64,000 nucleotides of DNA from Paragonimus skrjabini miyazakii. Taxonomy: Eukaryota; Platyhelminthes; Trematoda; Plagiorchiida; Troglotrematidae. The DNA is taken from NCBI GenBank assembly GCA_014338405.1, contig JTDE01002004.1, forward strand, positions 57,432-121,431, in the 5' to 3' direction. The translations under genes and the position numbers were made by a program. Of the stretch, positions 49,322 through 60,954 are shown in pieces. Positions within the stretch are counted from its first letter, which is position 1; each line of letters starts with the position of its first letter. The notes under the pieces were generated by a model, which saw only the letters and a list, made by a program, of their open reading frames with translations, searched no databases and was not told where the DNA came from.

Positions 49322-50752
49322 CAGTCTGAATTGTTACAACAAGTCCCCAATGGTGAGGATACCGAGTATATGTTGTCAAACAACTTTATCGTCCGGCTTC
49401 GAGATTGGGTTGCTTCAAGCAATACTCCCAGAGTTCAGGTCAGTCGGATGTTATAAATTATGAGAGAACGACTACCTGAACTGCCGTCAACTGCAAGAAC
49501 ACTCGTGAAAACCCCAAGGACGTCGTTGATACGTGATGTGTATCCTGGTGAATATGCACATTTCGGACTGGTAAATAGCACCACACAAGCGTTAACATAT
49601 CGTCAGGTGCGTGACGTCGGCAACACTGCAGTACACCTGAATATTGGTGGTTTATCACCGACTAAATCGGGAAAGTACATTTTGTGGTCTATCTTATGCC
49701 GAGTATGCGAGCCATTTGTGTCCCAGCCTTTCAACGTTGGCATCTACGGTGGAAACGGTAAACCAGAGGACGTTAACTATTACTTCCTTGGCGCAATCAA
49801 TGAACTGCATGACGTGATATCTGCTGGCATATTATTCGCTGGGGTCAACTTTAGCATTAACTTGAAGGCTGTCATCTGTAATAGACCAGCTCGTGTATTT
49901 GTTAAACGAATACGCACCTATGGTGCTTATTACGAATGTGATAAACGTAACCAAAAATGATTTTATTGCAATCGCAAGGTTACATTAACTCTAACCTGTG
50001 CAGTTGTGTTGAGAGGTATCCTGGACGATGCGAAGTATAAAAACGTTTTAGATTTTTCTGTAGTTATTTATATTCTCTGTCATCCCTCTTTCCTCCATAC
50101 GTATTACAACATCGCTAAGCAGTTAATCAGTGTGTTGATGTATAACTTTTCACGGTTTTATGGTCAAGGTGAAATGGTGTATAGTGCACATTCGCCAGTT
50201 CATTTTGCAGATGATGTTCTAAACCACGGTACTCTCGACCAGTTTTTCACATTCCCATATGAGTCATTCATGTATGAACATAAGTCTATGATTCACGGTC
50301 CGACTAAACACGTTAGTCAAATTTATAGGCGGTGGTCTAAACGCACATCCATACCGTTGGCTAGTGGTGTTCCTATTTTGCATTCAGATATCGGTATGGC
50401 AATAAACATCCCACCAGCTTGTAACTGTTTACATTTTTGAAAAACAATGTTTTGTTTACAGATGGTGCTTCTAATAATGTTGCGATCATTGATAACTGCT
50501 CTTACCTTATTGTAAATAAACTTCACCCTAATACCCCGATTTGTACAGTCCAATATGCCACCTTTCTGAAACATGTAATACCTTTATTCACTCAGGGTTT
50601 TCCGTCGCAACATCTTTTTTCTTTATAGTAACTGAATTCAGTGAAGGATTTCGCACGGCGCACGTATCGCAAATAATGGTCAAGTGTTTGCTTTTCACGC
50701 GGGATGCACAATTTGTTCGTGTACCTACTTCATACTCCTGTACATAAATGCT
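49322..50752 (+). pseudogene. CACTA-like transposase remnant
   Basis: Frame one (49322-49960) reads FIVRLRDWVASSNTP, LPELPSTARTLVKTPR, QPFNVGIYGGNGKPEDVNYY, and INLKAVICNRPARVFVK before GAYYECDK. It has one stop at about 49457. Frame two (50006-50440) gives HSPVHFADDVLNHGTLDQF and FPYESFMYEHKSMI. Later pieces (NNVLFTDGASNN near 50440, AHVSQIMVKCLLF near 50657) match the C-terminal tail. The section between GAYYECDK and the second frame, usually well over 100 residues and holding the DYMHLVCLG-type segment, is missing. The protein is therefore deleted and inactive. Family assignment is from remembered animal EnSpm/CACTA transposases. Confidence 0.72.
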
Positions 50753-51160
50753 CGCCGTATATTTATTTCGTCACTGTATACCACGCTAGTTAAACAATGA
50801 AATGTTTGTCGTTTCAGATGTACTCCGTCGTAGTTTTCGACGATCAGGGTGAAGAGGCTTGTGCTGTCCTCAGTTCCTGATGGATAAAAAATGCTATTGC
50901 AACCTGGTCAAGCATGTCTGGCCCCTCCTTCAGTGAAAGTGTCAAGCCCCACCTAACACCGCCACCCGGCTCCTCGCTGTTCTCTGTGACCATTATCTTC
51001 TAAGCAAGTGATGTTGATCGGTTTTAAATAATTGCTTTCAAACGATTATTTGAAGGCTCGGCGTTACGCAAAGAAGGCGGAAAATACATCAGACCTGAAT
51101 TCTTTTGATGTTACTCTAAAGATGAGAAAGCGAACACAGCGCACTCGGTATTTTCTGTAT
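50753..51160. other. Spacer between the two CACTA gene regions
   Basis: No motif was recognised. A stop-rich stretch that may hold an intron or promoter of the second gene. Confidence 0.4.
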
Positions 51161-51161
51161 T

Positions 51162-52200
51162 TTGTCTTCCAAATCCCTGTCTAGCAAGTTCTCGAGAAGA
51201 CTACTGTCGATGTCGTCATCCCACGAATCTAGTGCCTCCCTGTACAGCACCGACATAGGACACCCGCAGTATGAAACGTTTGCTCTGCGCAAGAGTAAAA
51301 CTGATTCCCGCCAATCTATTCAGCCTGTCTTAATCGGTTGTAATCCTAGGCCGTTGTCTGCAACGTCCGCTTTGGCGGCATCTCCCAAACTCCCGACGTC
51401 GTTATCGTTCGAGGATGTCATTTCCTCACCCACGCCAGTTCATCATACTTTCTCCCCTAAGACAATATCCCCGGTTGTGCTTCCCAATGAAATATCTCCA
51501 TCTGCAACCATCACACAAAAGAGAGATTTTTCCACCCCGATGTCTCCTCCCCAATTGTCCGGCCCGTCACTGCATTCCTCAATGCCCGTTCCAACGGTCC
51601 CATCTCTAGCATCCGCCTCAAGCCCGTCTGTTTATTCCACGACTGTCCCTATTCCTATGGAATTTTTGAACACGCTACTGAGGCAACAGACCAGTATGAT
51701 GCTGACCCTAAATCATGTGAAAGGGTTGGCGTTTATAAATAAAACTCCGAGATAGCTTCCGGGTAGTTGCCATACCCTCCACTGGACAAGACGAACGGGA
51801 CATACGCGCTCACCCGTTTCCCGTTCAGACAGTCGCGCGACTCGAGGGGTTGGAGTCCGACTTAAGAACACAATCTTACCGGAAGGTTGTGGTTGGTTTC
51901 TTTCAAACTAAAATTACTATTGCGGATGGACTATCTGCATGGTTTAAGCGCTCACTTTGCACGATAACTTGTTCATCGGTGTATTAGGGAAACCAATGGC
52001 ACGGAATTGGCGTTACACATTACTTATGTCGACGGAGAGAGAAAAATAGCGTTTAAGGATTGCACGTTGAGACACGTCATTGAAGTTAAGTGCACAAAGT
52101 TTAAACGTCTCACCGAACGCAGAAGTCCTATTGTCAAAGCCTCGCTATGCAGGCGCAAGCAGAGAAGATATAAGCGCATGGATGATAATACGGTTTTATA
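51162..52200 (+). pseudogene. Second CACTA gene: Ser/Pro-rich protein with a DUF4806-like end
   Basis: An open frame at 51162-51755 (197 codons including a non-ATG entry) is rich in Ser, Pro and Thr and ends with a possible helix (FLNTLLRQQTSMM). Downstream, in other frames, come GLESDLRTQSYRKVVVGFF with ADGLSAWFKRSL (about 51850-51960), and then GTELALHITYVDGERKIAFKDC (about 51990-52060, shortened here). The pattern, a helix pair then a KIAFKD-type end, resembles DUF4806, a domain met in animal transposon-linked proteins. The role is unknown; partners of CACTA transposases usually bind subterminal repeats. Broken by frameshifts. Confidence 0.5.
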
Positions 52201-52735
52201 ACGCAAGAGGTAGAGGAGGAATGGGAAGAATGAGAAGAGAGAGAAAACAGGTAAAGCAGTTATTTTATCGTGCACCATGTTGATGCTCGTTAAAGTGAAA
52301 TGGATCACTTGCTTTGGTCACTAAGACTTCACTGTCCCATTCTGGATGTCATGTATGAGTGTCCAATGCTTTTCGACATAACTTTCATTATGGGCTCCTT
52401 ATATTCACGAATGTTATCAGTTCTATATAAATATGATATCATGTACCGAGGTTCATGTGTTGTTCTACTGATAGCTGTCTTTTCCTTGTTTACAGAGCGG
52501 TGCAGGGCCAATGGATCTGTAACTTCCCGATCGTGTTCCCTGTTTGTAATCACTTTATTCAATATATCTTTCAACATGTTCCTTGTTACTTCTGTTCCAA
52601 TCCTGGGTGTGTTTCCTATCTCGATGTGCAGCCCGCATACAAAATCGTACTTGGCTTTAGTTTACGGTGATGTGCGACTTCTTTAGTATATATTGTGTTG
52701 TGTGGGGATGTTCAAAGCTGTTGTACACAACAGGG
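52200..52735. other. 3' part of the CACTA-like element
   Basis: A frame at 52300-52686 has no recognised motif and looks like a chance frame in transposon DNA. Confidence 0.4.
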
Positions 52736-52993
52736 TAGATTATTTTACGTCGATTTTAGGCCAACGTACGACAGATTGGGACAATTTATTTCGTTTCAGG
52801 CATATTTTACCGCGAGCTGAGATAATTTACGTCGATTGAAGGATATTTTACGGTGTACGAAATGGACCAATGGGGTTAATTCTGCGCTACAGATTTAAGG
52901 ATTATTTAGGGTTATTTGTGTCATAAATTCGGATTTGTCAATGTAGACCATATTGGGTTTTTGTATAATCTATTCCTAATTGTGCTAGCAGGG
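52735..52993. repeat. Right subterminal repeats and terminal inverted repeat
   Basis: Words such as GATTATTTTACGTCGATT, GATAATTTACGTCGATT and GGATATTTTACGG recur before the TGTGCTAGCAGGG terminus. The words differ from those at the left end, as is usual for asymmetric subterminal regions. Confidence 0.65.
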
Positions 52994-52995
52994 TA

Positions 52996-54528
52996 CTAAA
53001 GAAAAACCACTTATCTGCCACACCGTCGTTACTATTTTTGTTATCACCTCTAAGTGTTACGTTTTAGTGGTACTCTTGCATCCTCTAAGATGAGCGTAGC
53101 ATAGTTACTACATTTTTACTTTCACTAATTATCAGGTACTACGTTTGTGTGGTGATCTAATACACACCAAGTTTCCGTACGGCGTTCGACCTTCCTTTTG
53201 AAGATGTGTGTTCACCACGGCCACTTAATCAACTTGTCAGAATGACAATTTCAACGCAGTACATCCTTCAATCATCCCATTACTTACCCTGAGGTCTTCG
53301 AGTTATTGATTTTATGGGCTCCTGGGTGCAGTATTTAGGCCAGAGAGAGCGCTAAATATTATCGTAGAGCAGGCTCCTTGGCTCTCACAACTAGATTCTT
53401 CACCGCTTCATGTTAACGCGAATCAGAGGTGGTTATGAGAAAACAGCGAATCTGCAAACAAACTTTATTTATTGATTTACTCATCGTTCACAAGCAGACT
53501 TCAACGTAACAACTAATGGCGCTAGGGAGTTGAACGTGAGAGAACCTGAAGCACAACCACACGACAACCGCCGGAGAAGAGGTATGTCGACGGAAATTCC
53601 AGTTGATCTTCAGAACTCAAACAAACGTCGGAGTGGTTGGTTGGCGTTCCCAACCGTAAAAGCCAAAACATTGTTATTCCAGTGAGTGTAACCTAAAAAC
53701 GTAGAGATAGCGCGGATTAATTATACAGCTACGAGTAAAACTGCGATACCTACGCCAACACACTAACTTTGATGTCGGCGGTTTGTGGTAAATTTGCATT
53801 CACAAGGTAATGTGAACCGGCGCGGTGGTACTGGTAAGGCAACTCTCACGTCACATGGAGTCTAGGATTTCTTGGGACGTTGGAGGTGATCTCACTACAG
53901 GTTTTAATGGGTTTTTCATGAAATTTTGACGCCAGTTTGTCCTATAAAGTCGAAGTATAAGCTAGAATCTGTAGTTGATAGCACATAACGGTTGCTAGTT
54001 GTTAACGAGGAGGATATGCGACAAGGGACGCAGCACAAGATGCTAATTTGTGTTTTTCATGCGGTTATTTAAAGTAAACGAGGGAGTATATTTTACACCG
54101 TTTTCCGTGGAGTGTTTTTGTGTGCCAGTCAAGTAAACCAATAATACCGGCTTCCCTTAATTATAGCCTGATGGCTTAACAGGTTGAGCAGGTTATTGCG
54201 AATGGGCATATACATAATACGTGAGGAATGTGCATACTTTAGGTATAGTCCTGATTTTTCTTTCTGTAATTGTTTCAAGGACAACTCTACATAAGTTTTT
54301 TCTAATAGGTTTACTATAAGCCTCAATTTTGTGTTGTCCAGCATTCTGAGAAATGCACACGGATAAGATGTACAGGAATAAAATGATGCCGTTTCATGAG
54401 TACGCAGTGGTTCGAATGATAGATGGGGTGTGACCTATCGGTGGATAAGAAATAAGCAGTTTCGGGCAAGTTATTTCAAGTGGGAATCCGATAGTAGGGG
54501 CGGGTACATAAGTTATATGCTGCTGGCG
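52996..54528. other. Unrecognised sequence; possible LTR or LINE 3' remains
   Basis: No coding assignment. The minus strand has AATAAATAAAG near 53475 between GC-richer flanks, a weak hint of an LTR. Sequence near 54130-54528 may be 3' UTR of the adjacent LINE. Confidence 0.3.
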
Positions 54529-54529
54529 G

Positions 54530-54770
54530 TTAAACGTCCTCCAGGCCACATTCAAAAGGGTTGTCAGTAGATACACAAAATTTAAAGATAGATATATAGG
54601 ATGATATAAGGAATCTGCTCAAGCCCGTTTCAAAACGCTGAATGTTGTTACTTGCCTTGACTTCATCCGAAAATCTGTTCCAAATATAGGAATATTTTAC
54701 AATAAAGAAGATGGCGTGCGTCTTCTGTCGAGCTAACAGGGTTGGCAAAGTGGAACTCATTTCTTAAATC
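54530..54770 (-). pseudogene. LINE ORF2 C-terminal tail
   Basis: The minus-strand frame includes SYIWNRFSDEVKASNNIQRF (WNxLP-like segment) and a run to NPFECGLEDV. Jockey/CR1-type proteins end with such a VWNxLPxxVV...xFK region. Confidence 0.6.
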
Positions 54771-54935
54771 TTAGGAGGAGCTGTGTTGGAAATGAACGGC
54801 AAACACTGTGGCGATGGCGTCCGAGTGTATCAGTTTATACAGAAGTATAAGATTCAACTGTAGTTTTTGTAATCAGAGTGGATCAATGCCAAGTGTTTGA
54901 CGCCGTTTTCTATAGATGAGTGAAGATGAATATCC

Positions 54936-56030
54936 TTATAAACTTTTGGTAAATGAACACTGGGGATTTTCGAACACAGGCCTATCAGATTTGCGTAGGT
55001 AGCAAGAACTGAAAGTGCAACACTCCAATTGATGTCGGGCACACATTTTGTAAGCAGCCAGCTTAGCACCCGGTAAACAGAATATCTTTTTGATACATCC
55101 TATTGTACCTTTGGTTACTGATGCCTGAAAGTACGTTTGTTCGCAGAAATTGAAGAAGGTTGAATACCATATTCCTAGATCTCGAACGGATGTGGCGATG
55201 TCAATACGGTGACCATCTACTGAGACAGATCCATTGGGACTTCCACAATTATAAGTAAAAACGTTCGAGTTACTTGTTGAGAACGTCATGAGCCACGACT
55301 CCAATGATGCTAAGTCCTGTTGTATATTTTGTAGATACGAGGCGAGGTTGCTGGGCTGGAGGAATGTGTAAAAGATTTTGACATCGTCAGCGAACGGAGA
55401 GGGTATTCCATGCTTAATAACATCGTATACGTCACTTATATACATGAAGAAGAGCAGTGCTCCCGGAACGCTTCCTTGAATCACCCCACTAGTCACTGGT
55501 TTTGGCGTTCAGCAGTAATCCCCAATTTTGACAGTTTGTGTTTCGCCTTCAAGATATGAAAAAATCCAGCTGAACGAGGGTTCTTGTATGCCAAAGTATG
55601 CTGTTTTGATTAACAGTCGCTTATGGGCACAAGGTTAGAAGCCCTGTGCATGTCTAGCAGTAAGATAACTAGCGAATTTCTTATGTCGGCGGACATCGAT
55701 ATATGGTTCAAGAATTCTAATCGACACGTATTGCAATAATGTTTAATAAGGACGCCATTCTGCGAAAGGTTTGTAAGTTTTTGACTTTAAGAATTCGGAA
55801 ATGAGCACTTTTATCATTCTTTCAAACATTTTTGAGCAGATTGATGTGTGGTTGATTGCACCATAGTTACTAGCTTCTTGCCTTGGACCACTATTGTTGC
55901 GTGGCATAATGATTGACTTTTTCCACTTAGGAGGGAAGGTGCTGGATAAAAGTGATAAGGTGAACAAAGTTAGTAAATGGATGCGCCAATCCTCACCTCT
56001 TTTGTTTGATAGCGACTGGTGGGATACCAT
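54936..56030 (-). pseudogene. LINE reverse transcriptase
   Basis: The first block (56030-55743) has LSSTFPPKWKKSIIMP, EASNYGAINHTSI and CSKMFERMI, typical of the RT finger region. The second (55496-54936) has GVIQGSVPGALLF, SPFADDVKIFY (catalytic FADD at about 55394-55383), then ESWLMTFSTSNSNVF and VRDLGIWY. Between them (55740-55500) the frame is broken but residual matches continue. The catalytic Asp pair is preserved although the gene is dead. Confidence 0.82.
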
Positions 56031-56499
56031 CAGGTCCAGGATGGATTGCGGGTTTAATAGTAGCTAACTGTGAGCGGATACTTCTAAAATTAATTGAAAC
56101 GCTGCACACAGCTTTGGTTAGGTTTAACGTAATAACGGATAATACCGCGTTTTTCACGCTAAACACAACAGCAAAATGTAAGTTGAAGATTTTACATGTT
56201 TCAACAGGGTCATCGACAATCGTTTTATCTTTGATAATTATAGCCTTTATAGAAAAGTCGCTGTTGGAATTTCTACATCTTAGTTGCATTAGTTTCACGC
56301 ATCTTTGCTCGCTGCCAAGTGTGGGCGTTCCTTCGTTTACATAATGCGGTTGCGTTTTATGTTTTATGCATTCAAACATACTGTTCATTTGCATTACTAG
56401 GGAGAAATCGAGTGTTCTTCTGTGCATGGACTTAAGTGATTTGAGTCTATTCATCTTTTTGCAAAAAGGATTCCACCTTGTACGTACAAATCGACGCAT
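55993..56499 (-). pseudogene. LINE ORF2 linker
   Basis: A 168-codon frame joins the endonuclease to the RT. It ends with HPGPDGIPPVAIK, the PGPDGIP motif that opens the RT domain in Jockey/CR1 elements. Confidence 0.75.
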
Positions 56500-57330
56500 T
56501 TTAACTTAATGGGGGTCAGAATGTTGATACATAAAGCGAAGTGGTTGATAAATTCCTCGGTTGCTACTTTTGGGTCTGATGTAAGAAAGAATATATTCCA
56601 ATCTGAGGATCTTATCGAGAAGAAGAAGGTACTCCAATCAATGAATATGATAGGACGGTAGAATACAATTGTCGGTTCGATAACCGTATTGGAGTCAAAC
56701 TGACACTTGACGACATTATGGTCACTTCCTGGAAACTTTTCCAGGATGGATACACCTGCAGTCGAGATACCTTTGGCGAATATGAGATTCAAAATATGTC
56801 TCTGTCTAGTGGGCGCTAAGACATGTTGGTTCCATCCATTCAGTCGAATGCATGGAAGAGATTCAGCTTGTTTTGCAGGGGCTGTGAGTGTGGTCCAGGA
56901 GGTTTGAGACACGTTAACGTCACCACATAGTCTGTGTCCGCAAGGCTTGCTCGATGAATGATTTATCACTTCTAAAAATTCAGAGAAGTCACTGGTGGCA
57001 GAAATAGGCAGTCGTTAAATGCTTTCAATGAGTAGGTCGCGAGAACCTGTAAAGACCATTAATCACAATGAGCCCTCGATTTTATTAATACTAGGCTCGT
57101 CAAGTATAACTGCGAAAATGGTTCTGTTATGTAAATGGTGCATCTATCGCCTCGTCCTGTGGGACAATCCCTACGAAATATATTATATCCTATGAGGCTT
57201 ATTTGCGATCATCCAGGAAGCACCACTTCTCACTGACGAGAGTGATATAGGGATTAGACAAAACAACAAAGATCCAAAGGTGTGCATCTTACTTATCAGT
57301 GATCTTACCCTTATGAGTAATAAATTAATG
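56451..57330 (-). pseudogene. LINE apurinic-like endonuclease
   Basis: The N-terminal part is frame-broken: ITLVSEKWCFLDD (catalytic Glu region, about 57250), then GYNIFRRDCPTGRGDRC (about 57190-57140). The second part (56969-56451) reads CGDVNVSQTSW (where the family has GDFN) and then FPGSDHNVVKC (SDH catalytic motif at about 56720). Nicking of target DNA by this enzyme starts LINE insertion. Stops show it is inactive. Confidence 0.75.
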
Positions 57331-57559
57331 GAATCCCTTCTGTTATGCACAACATTTGGGCTGCTAAAAACTGCATGAGAGATGGGGCAGCCGGTTACGA
57401 AATATCATATGGACAGGTCCGGTCTGGAGACTGTACCAATTTTCCGCTCATGTTTGAGTGGATCCTACCGGCGAAGGTCCAGTCCGTGTCACAAGGTTTG
57501 TGTTTATAGTTGCCAACCTGTAAAGCGATTTTACTGTTCACTATGGTATAGGAAATGGG

Positions 57560-58260
57560 GCTTCACTACGCCAGAGTTTTTAAACTCCTTTTGTAGTGAA
57601 CTAATAGATATGCACTTCACTCTTCATCCACCGCCTTTCCTGAAGAACAACCAGACGGTGGTCGAAACTCAAGATCAACCAAAAGAACGTTAATGAGTTA
57701 AGGAACAAAGTGCAGACCTCCAGCAGCGTTGGGAAACATGATAGGTATCTTTAGCTGAACCCAGGACGAACGGCAGCAACCAAGAGCATACGGAAAAGGA
57801 ACAAGAGCCGAGCTGTAATGCACTCGGCGGTACTCAAAAGCGCGTCAAACGCAAGGTGCATAAAGCCCTTCAGTGCGTCGAACAAAACTTTAAAAAATGT
57901 GCGAACAAGACAATCTTGAAAAAGAGGAGTAGTTAAGGTGTGGGCTAGAATTTGCGGTGCGTGACTAGTTGCATGCCTAAAAGTGTGGCGATGGGTTCGA
58001 ATCTGGTCTTCTGCCGCTGACTTACACAAAAGATTGCATAAAGAACAGACAAGCGGTTGCGGCCGAGGTCCGTAGATAAGCCATGCGATCGCTGGTCACT
58101 ACACAAACCCTAGAAATATACTGGGTACTTGACCAAACATTCGGTGGACTGAACCACTCAAAGCGACTAAAACCTCTCTTAGCTGGTTCATTTGTAGTCC
58201 ATCGGGTGGAGATGACCAACCATGCGTTTCCACGAACAGCAACTTTCAAGAGGGTATTTT
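57560..58260 (-). repeat. Dispersed repeat of about 0.7-0.8 kb (copy 2), possible LINE 5' region
   Basis: Reverse-complement match to 47480-48320, with the same order of shared blocks. It lies immediately upstream, in the LINE's sense, of its endonuclease, which suggests 5' UTR or ORF1 of that LINE. A GGTTCGAATCT word at about 57993 resembles a B box, but no tRNA-like fold was found. Confidence 0.5.
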
Positions 58261-58289
58261 GATGTAGAACACCTTAGACTTCTGTACAA

Positions 58290-58482
58290 CCAGGAGTTCA
58301 ATGACATATTTATAGAAGTTGCCTGCGTTCAGTGTTTGACGATTGTCGTCTGTTTGATAGATAGTAGGTGACCACGCTCCCTGTCTGCACTTGCTCCCTT
58401 CTCGTTGATCGCTCTCCTTCTTACGCTGGAAATCTCCTTGGCAGTGATTGCGAGCCTTCCTTTCAAAGACTAGCACGAACAT
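58290..58482 (-). repeat. Repeat shared with 61300-61457 (copy 1)
   Basis: The blocks GGTGACCAC, CCTTCTCGTTGAT and TGACTGCGAG-like words occur in the same order and spacing as at 61340-61457. It lies on one side of the Pao block, so an LTR pair is possible, but it could also be leader sequence of a Gypsy or LINE element. Confidence 0.5.
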
Positions 58483-59030
58483 TTAAACTACGTGCGCAAC
58501 AAACCACCACACCCATGAACATTAACCTCGATGTATTGCTAAAGCTTGGCGTCGTTTATTTGTCGAAACTTGTTCTCAAGCGGTTCGTTCATCTATACTC
58601 CTTACTTCTGTGCCTTTGTTTGTGTGTAGTTCGGTTTCACTTGCGCCTTTCACTCCGCCACTGCGTATCTGTTGCATTTGGTCGTATTTACGTTAATCAT
58701 TAGTCTCGGGGCTTGTATGTTTGATGGATTCAATTCCTTCATTTAGTTTTTGAAACTCCTCGTGTTTCTTAGCACCTTATCAGTAAGAAACTCTCCTTTA
58801 CGGCCGCCTTTCTTTGGATCGGAATCGGTTGCTCAGCCGGCTCGGCATTTACAGACGTTCGGTGTATTAAAGAAGTGACTAATCTAGAACCAGTCTGTCA
58901 ACAGACTTTACGAGTAGGCTGAACGTAGCTGGAACATTCACGGGGCGCCCGGGGACTAACAGTTACGGCACACATTGCGGAATCATATCCACATGATACA
59001 ACCTTGATCTGGCAGTGTTTGAGAACCATA
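58483..59030. other. Unrecognised sequence between repeats
   Basis: A + strand frame at 58368-58703 is rich in Leu/Cys and has no recognised motif. Nothing else is supported. Confidence 0.35.
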
Positions 59031-59220
59031 CTTTTCTGGTCAACTGTCGCCTCGACATTCCCTCAACGTGTGGGGGTTCTTCCCACCCCCAACCGAACGC
59101 TGGCTATAAAACGCCTGAACTTTCTGCGAGCGCGATTGTTACGTGCTGCAAAAATAAATTTGACATAAACCGCTTCAGTACAATCTCACAGTAGCAAAGG
59201 GCACATCTGGCAGTCACCTG
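59030..59220 (+). promoter_or_regulatory. LTR-like promoter and polyadenylation block
   Basis: A hairpin (TGGGGG/CCCCCA, 59071-59091) stands before TATAAAA (59105-59111), and AATAAA follows at 59153-59158. This is the order expected in an LTR (U3 promoter, short R, polyadenylation signal). It precedes the Pao reverse transcriptase in the same orientation. LTR borders could not be fixed. Confidence 0.4.
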
Positions 59221-59299
59221 TGAATGTTGAGCCTGATCGGTTTGTCTAAGGATGGACTTTGATGCACCATCCTGTGGTTAGCTTTTAGAAACCCGATGC

Positions 59300-60230
59300 G
59301 CTTCGTATGGTACTTGACTGCGCTGCAAGATATCATGTGGTATTTTTACACGATAAGTTGCTACAGGAATCGAAGCTCACTTCCAAACTTGTACATTTGT
59401 TGCTGAGGTTCAAATCCTGTTCGCTTGTGGTTGCAACATATATTGGGGAGATGCTTCTACAAGTTCATGTGCCCAACATACACCGTAAGACCTGACGGTA
59501 GGTTGTCGGCATCAAAGTGATCCCATGAAGTGATTCACTAGGTACATCATGGTGGTAACCCAAGTCGAGGCTACTTCATCCTCTTTTTGTGCGGATTCTA
59601 TCTTGAAGCAAACAGCAGAAGCAGAAGAGTGTGTGGAGCCGTTCATATGGAATTTTACGTTGACGGCCGTCTATCCTCTTCACCAAATCTATCCTTGGAA
59701 CCTCGCTTTGATCACAGCTTGTCCTGATTACTGTATAGAGAATGATTCCGCCTGACCAGTTTGATTTCGGATAGCCGTGACGTATTTGATAATGTCGCTT
59801 GTTCCGAATGCACTGTGATTTTGAAAGAAACAGGTAACGACAAGTTACCTTCAGTACATAAGCTGGGTATCAAGTTGGACGCCGAAACGAGCTAGTTTAT
59901 TGTCAGCTTTAGGCTGCTTCGGAAGGTAGCTGCGAGTAGATGTATCCTCTTTGCTATATGTCACTTGTACGATCCCCTTGCTTTTGTTGCCGCGTCACCA
60001 CAATTGGGAGATATTTTATTGCAGAAGCTTTGCCGTACGAAGCTGACTGGGACAATCAACCCAACAAGGAAGATTTTTCAAAGTGGCACGACTGGTGGAA
60101 ACATTCGGAACAGCCTGGTGAAAAGCAGACTTATAGGTTCATACGACCCAACGAGTTTGCGAGAAATGACTTCCGGTTGTATGTATTTACGATGCATCTG
60201 AAACGAGATAGTTTGTAGTTGCCGATGTTT
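59300..60230 (+). pseudogene. Pao/BEL reverse transcriptase remnant
   Basis: Pieces in three frames follow the family order: VLDCAARYHVVFLHDKLLQ, then LVHLLLRF (59307-59495); VEATSSSFCADSILKQTAEA (59549-59620), matching the FGATSSP segment; LGIKLDAETS, then FRLLRKVAASRCILFAICHL and YDPLAFVA (about 59860-59990), the hallmark YDPLG block; then ADWDNQPNKEDFSKW (60040-60080). The catalytic DD region near 59680 is unrecognisable. At least three frame changes and one internal stop show decay. Confidence 0.78.
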
Positions 60231-60449
60231 GTTTCAGTGATAACAATGGTCAAAGTTTTGCGTATAGCTGTTTTCAGAGGCTAGAGTGACGGCCGTGAAA
60301 TCAGTTTCTATTCCACGGACATGTCAGGGTTTGAATATTCTTTCCGGGGACATTTGTGTTAAACCAACAACGTCGTTAATCGCTTCGGCACATTTACTGC
60401 GGATAAACTCTAAGACATCTTCGACGCTTCTGACTTGAGACAGTGAAGG

Positions 60450-60880
60450 CATATACGATCATGTGATAATTAGGCACATGGAGGGAGGGATGTTCAATAT
60501 ATGCAAAACTGGCTCCGTGGTACAGAGCTTTTTGGACAACCGCCGACTTCAAGGGTTGGAACTGGAAAAGAAACTATTACTACCAATTATTTTAGGCAAC
60601 TCCGATAGATTACTGCCGACTTGCTGCAAGTATTCTGAACGAAATAAATTGTTGAATGCTATTGCTTGATTGAATTGGTGCCAATCCTACTTGGTTTTGA
60701 TGAATACCGATCATCAAAAGGGCACAGTGAGGGCAAGCCGTTTGACTACTGAATTGCAATCATCCAAACTAGGTGTTGCGCGGCTAGTCCAGCACGAAGC
60801 CCTCAACCGTGAAGTGCGAATTTTATCTCGTGTGGTCATGAGAAGAGAGAGAATAAAGGGGGGGTTACCTTTCTAACCTA
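60450..60880 (+). pseudogene. Possible Pao RNase H to integrase connector
   Basis: The reading MQNWLRGTELFGQPP near 60500 resembles the WLxGPxFL segment that follows RNase H in Pao elements. The rest, including a frame at 60670-60876, has no recognised motif. Position between RT and integrase pieces supports the call weakly. Confidence 0.35.
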
Positions 60881-60954
60881 CGTTCGATTGTAATTGATGG
60901 TCTACATTGGATAAACAGGGGGTTATATACATTGATTCTGTAGTTGGACTCATA

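Larger units (their letters stand above)
48659..52993 (+). mobile_element. CACTA (EnSpm)-like DNA transposon with both ends, two gene regions
   Basis: The ends are inverted repeats: CCCTGCTAGCACA at 48659-48671 and TGTGCTAGCAGGG at 52981-52993 are perfect, and weaker similarity continues to about 28 bp (TTAGGGATAAATTA versus TTAGGAATAGATTA). TA flanks both sides, so a short duplication is possible. Subterminal repeats are present: GATAAATTA-like words four times near the left end, and ATTTTACG-like words several times near the right end. Inside lie a transposase remnant and a second Ser/Pro-rich gene. The total is 4335 bp. Animal CACTA elements are known in flatworms (SmTRC1 of Schistosoma mansoni). 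Confidence 0.78.
54530..57330 (-). mobile_element. CR1/Jockey-like LINE, endonuclease to RT, decayed
   Basis: Minus-strand order: endonuclease (about 57330-56450), linker (56499-55993), reverse transcriptase (56030-54936), and a C-terminal region to 54530. Every domain boundary coincides with a frameshift or stop, so no full ORF2 remains. A candidate 5' region continues to about 58260. Confidence 0.8.

Noticed and set aside
57950..58020. GGTTCGAATCT word resembling a tRNA B box
   Set aside because: No A box at the right distance and no acceptor or T stem could be paired.
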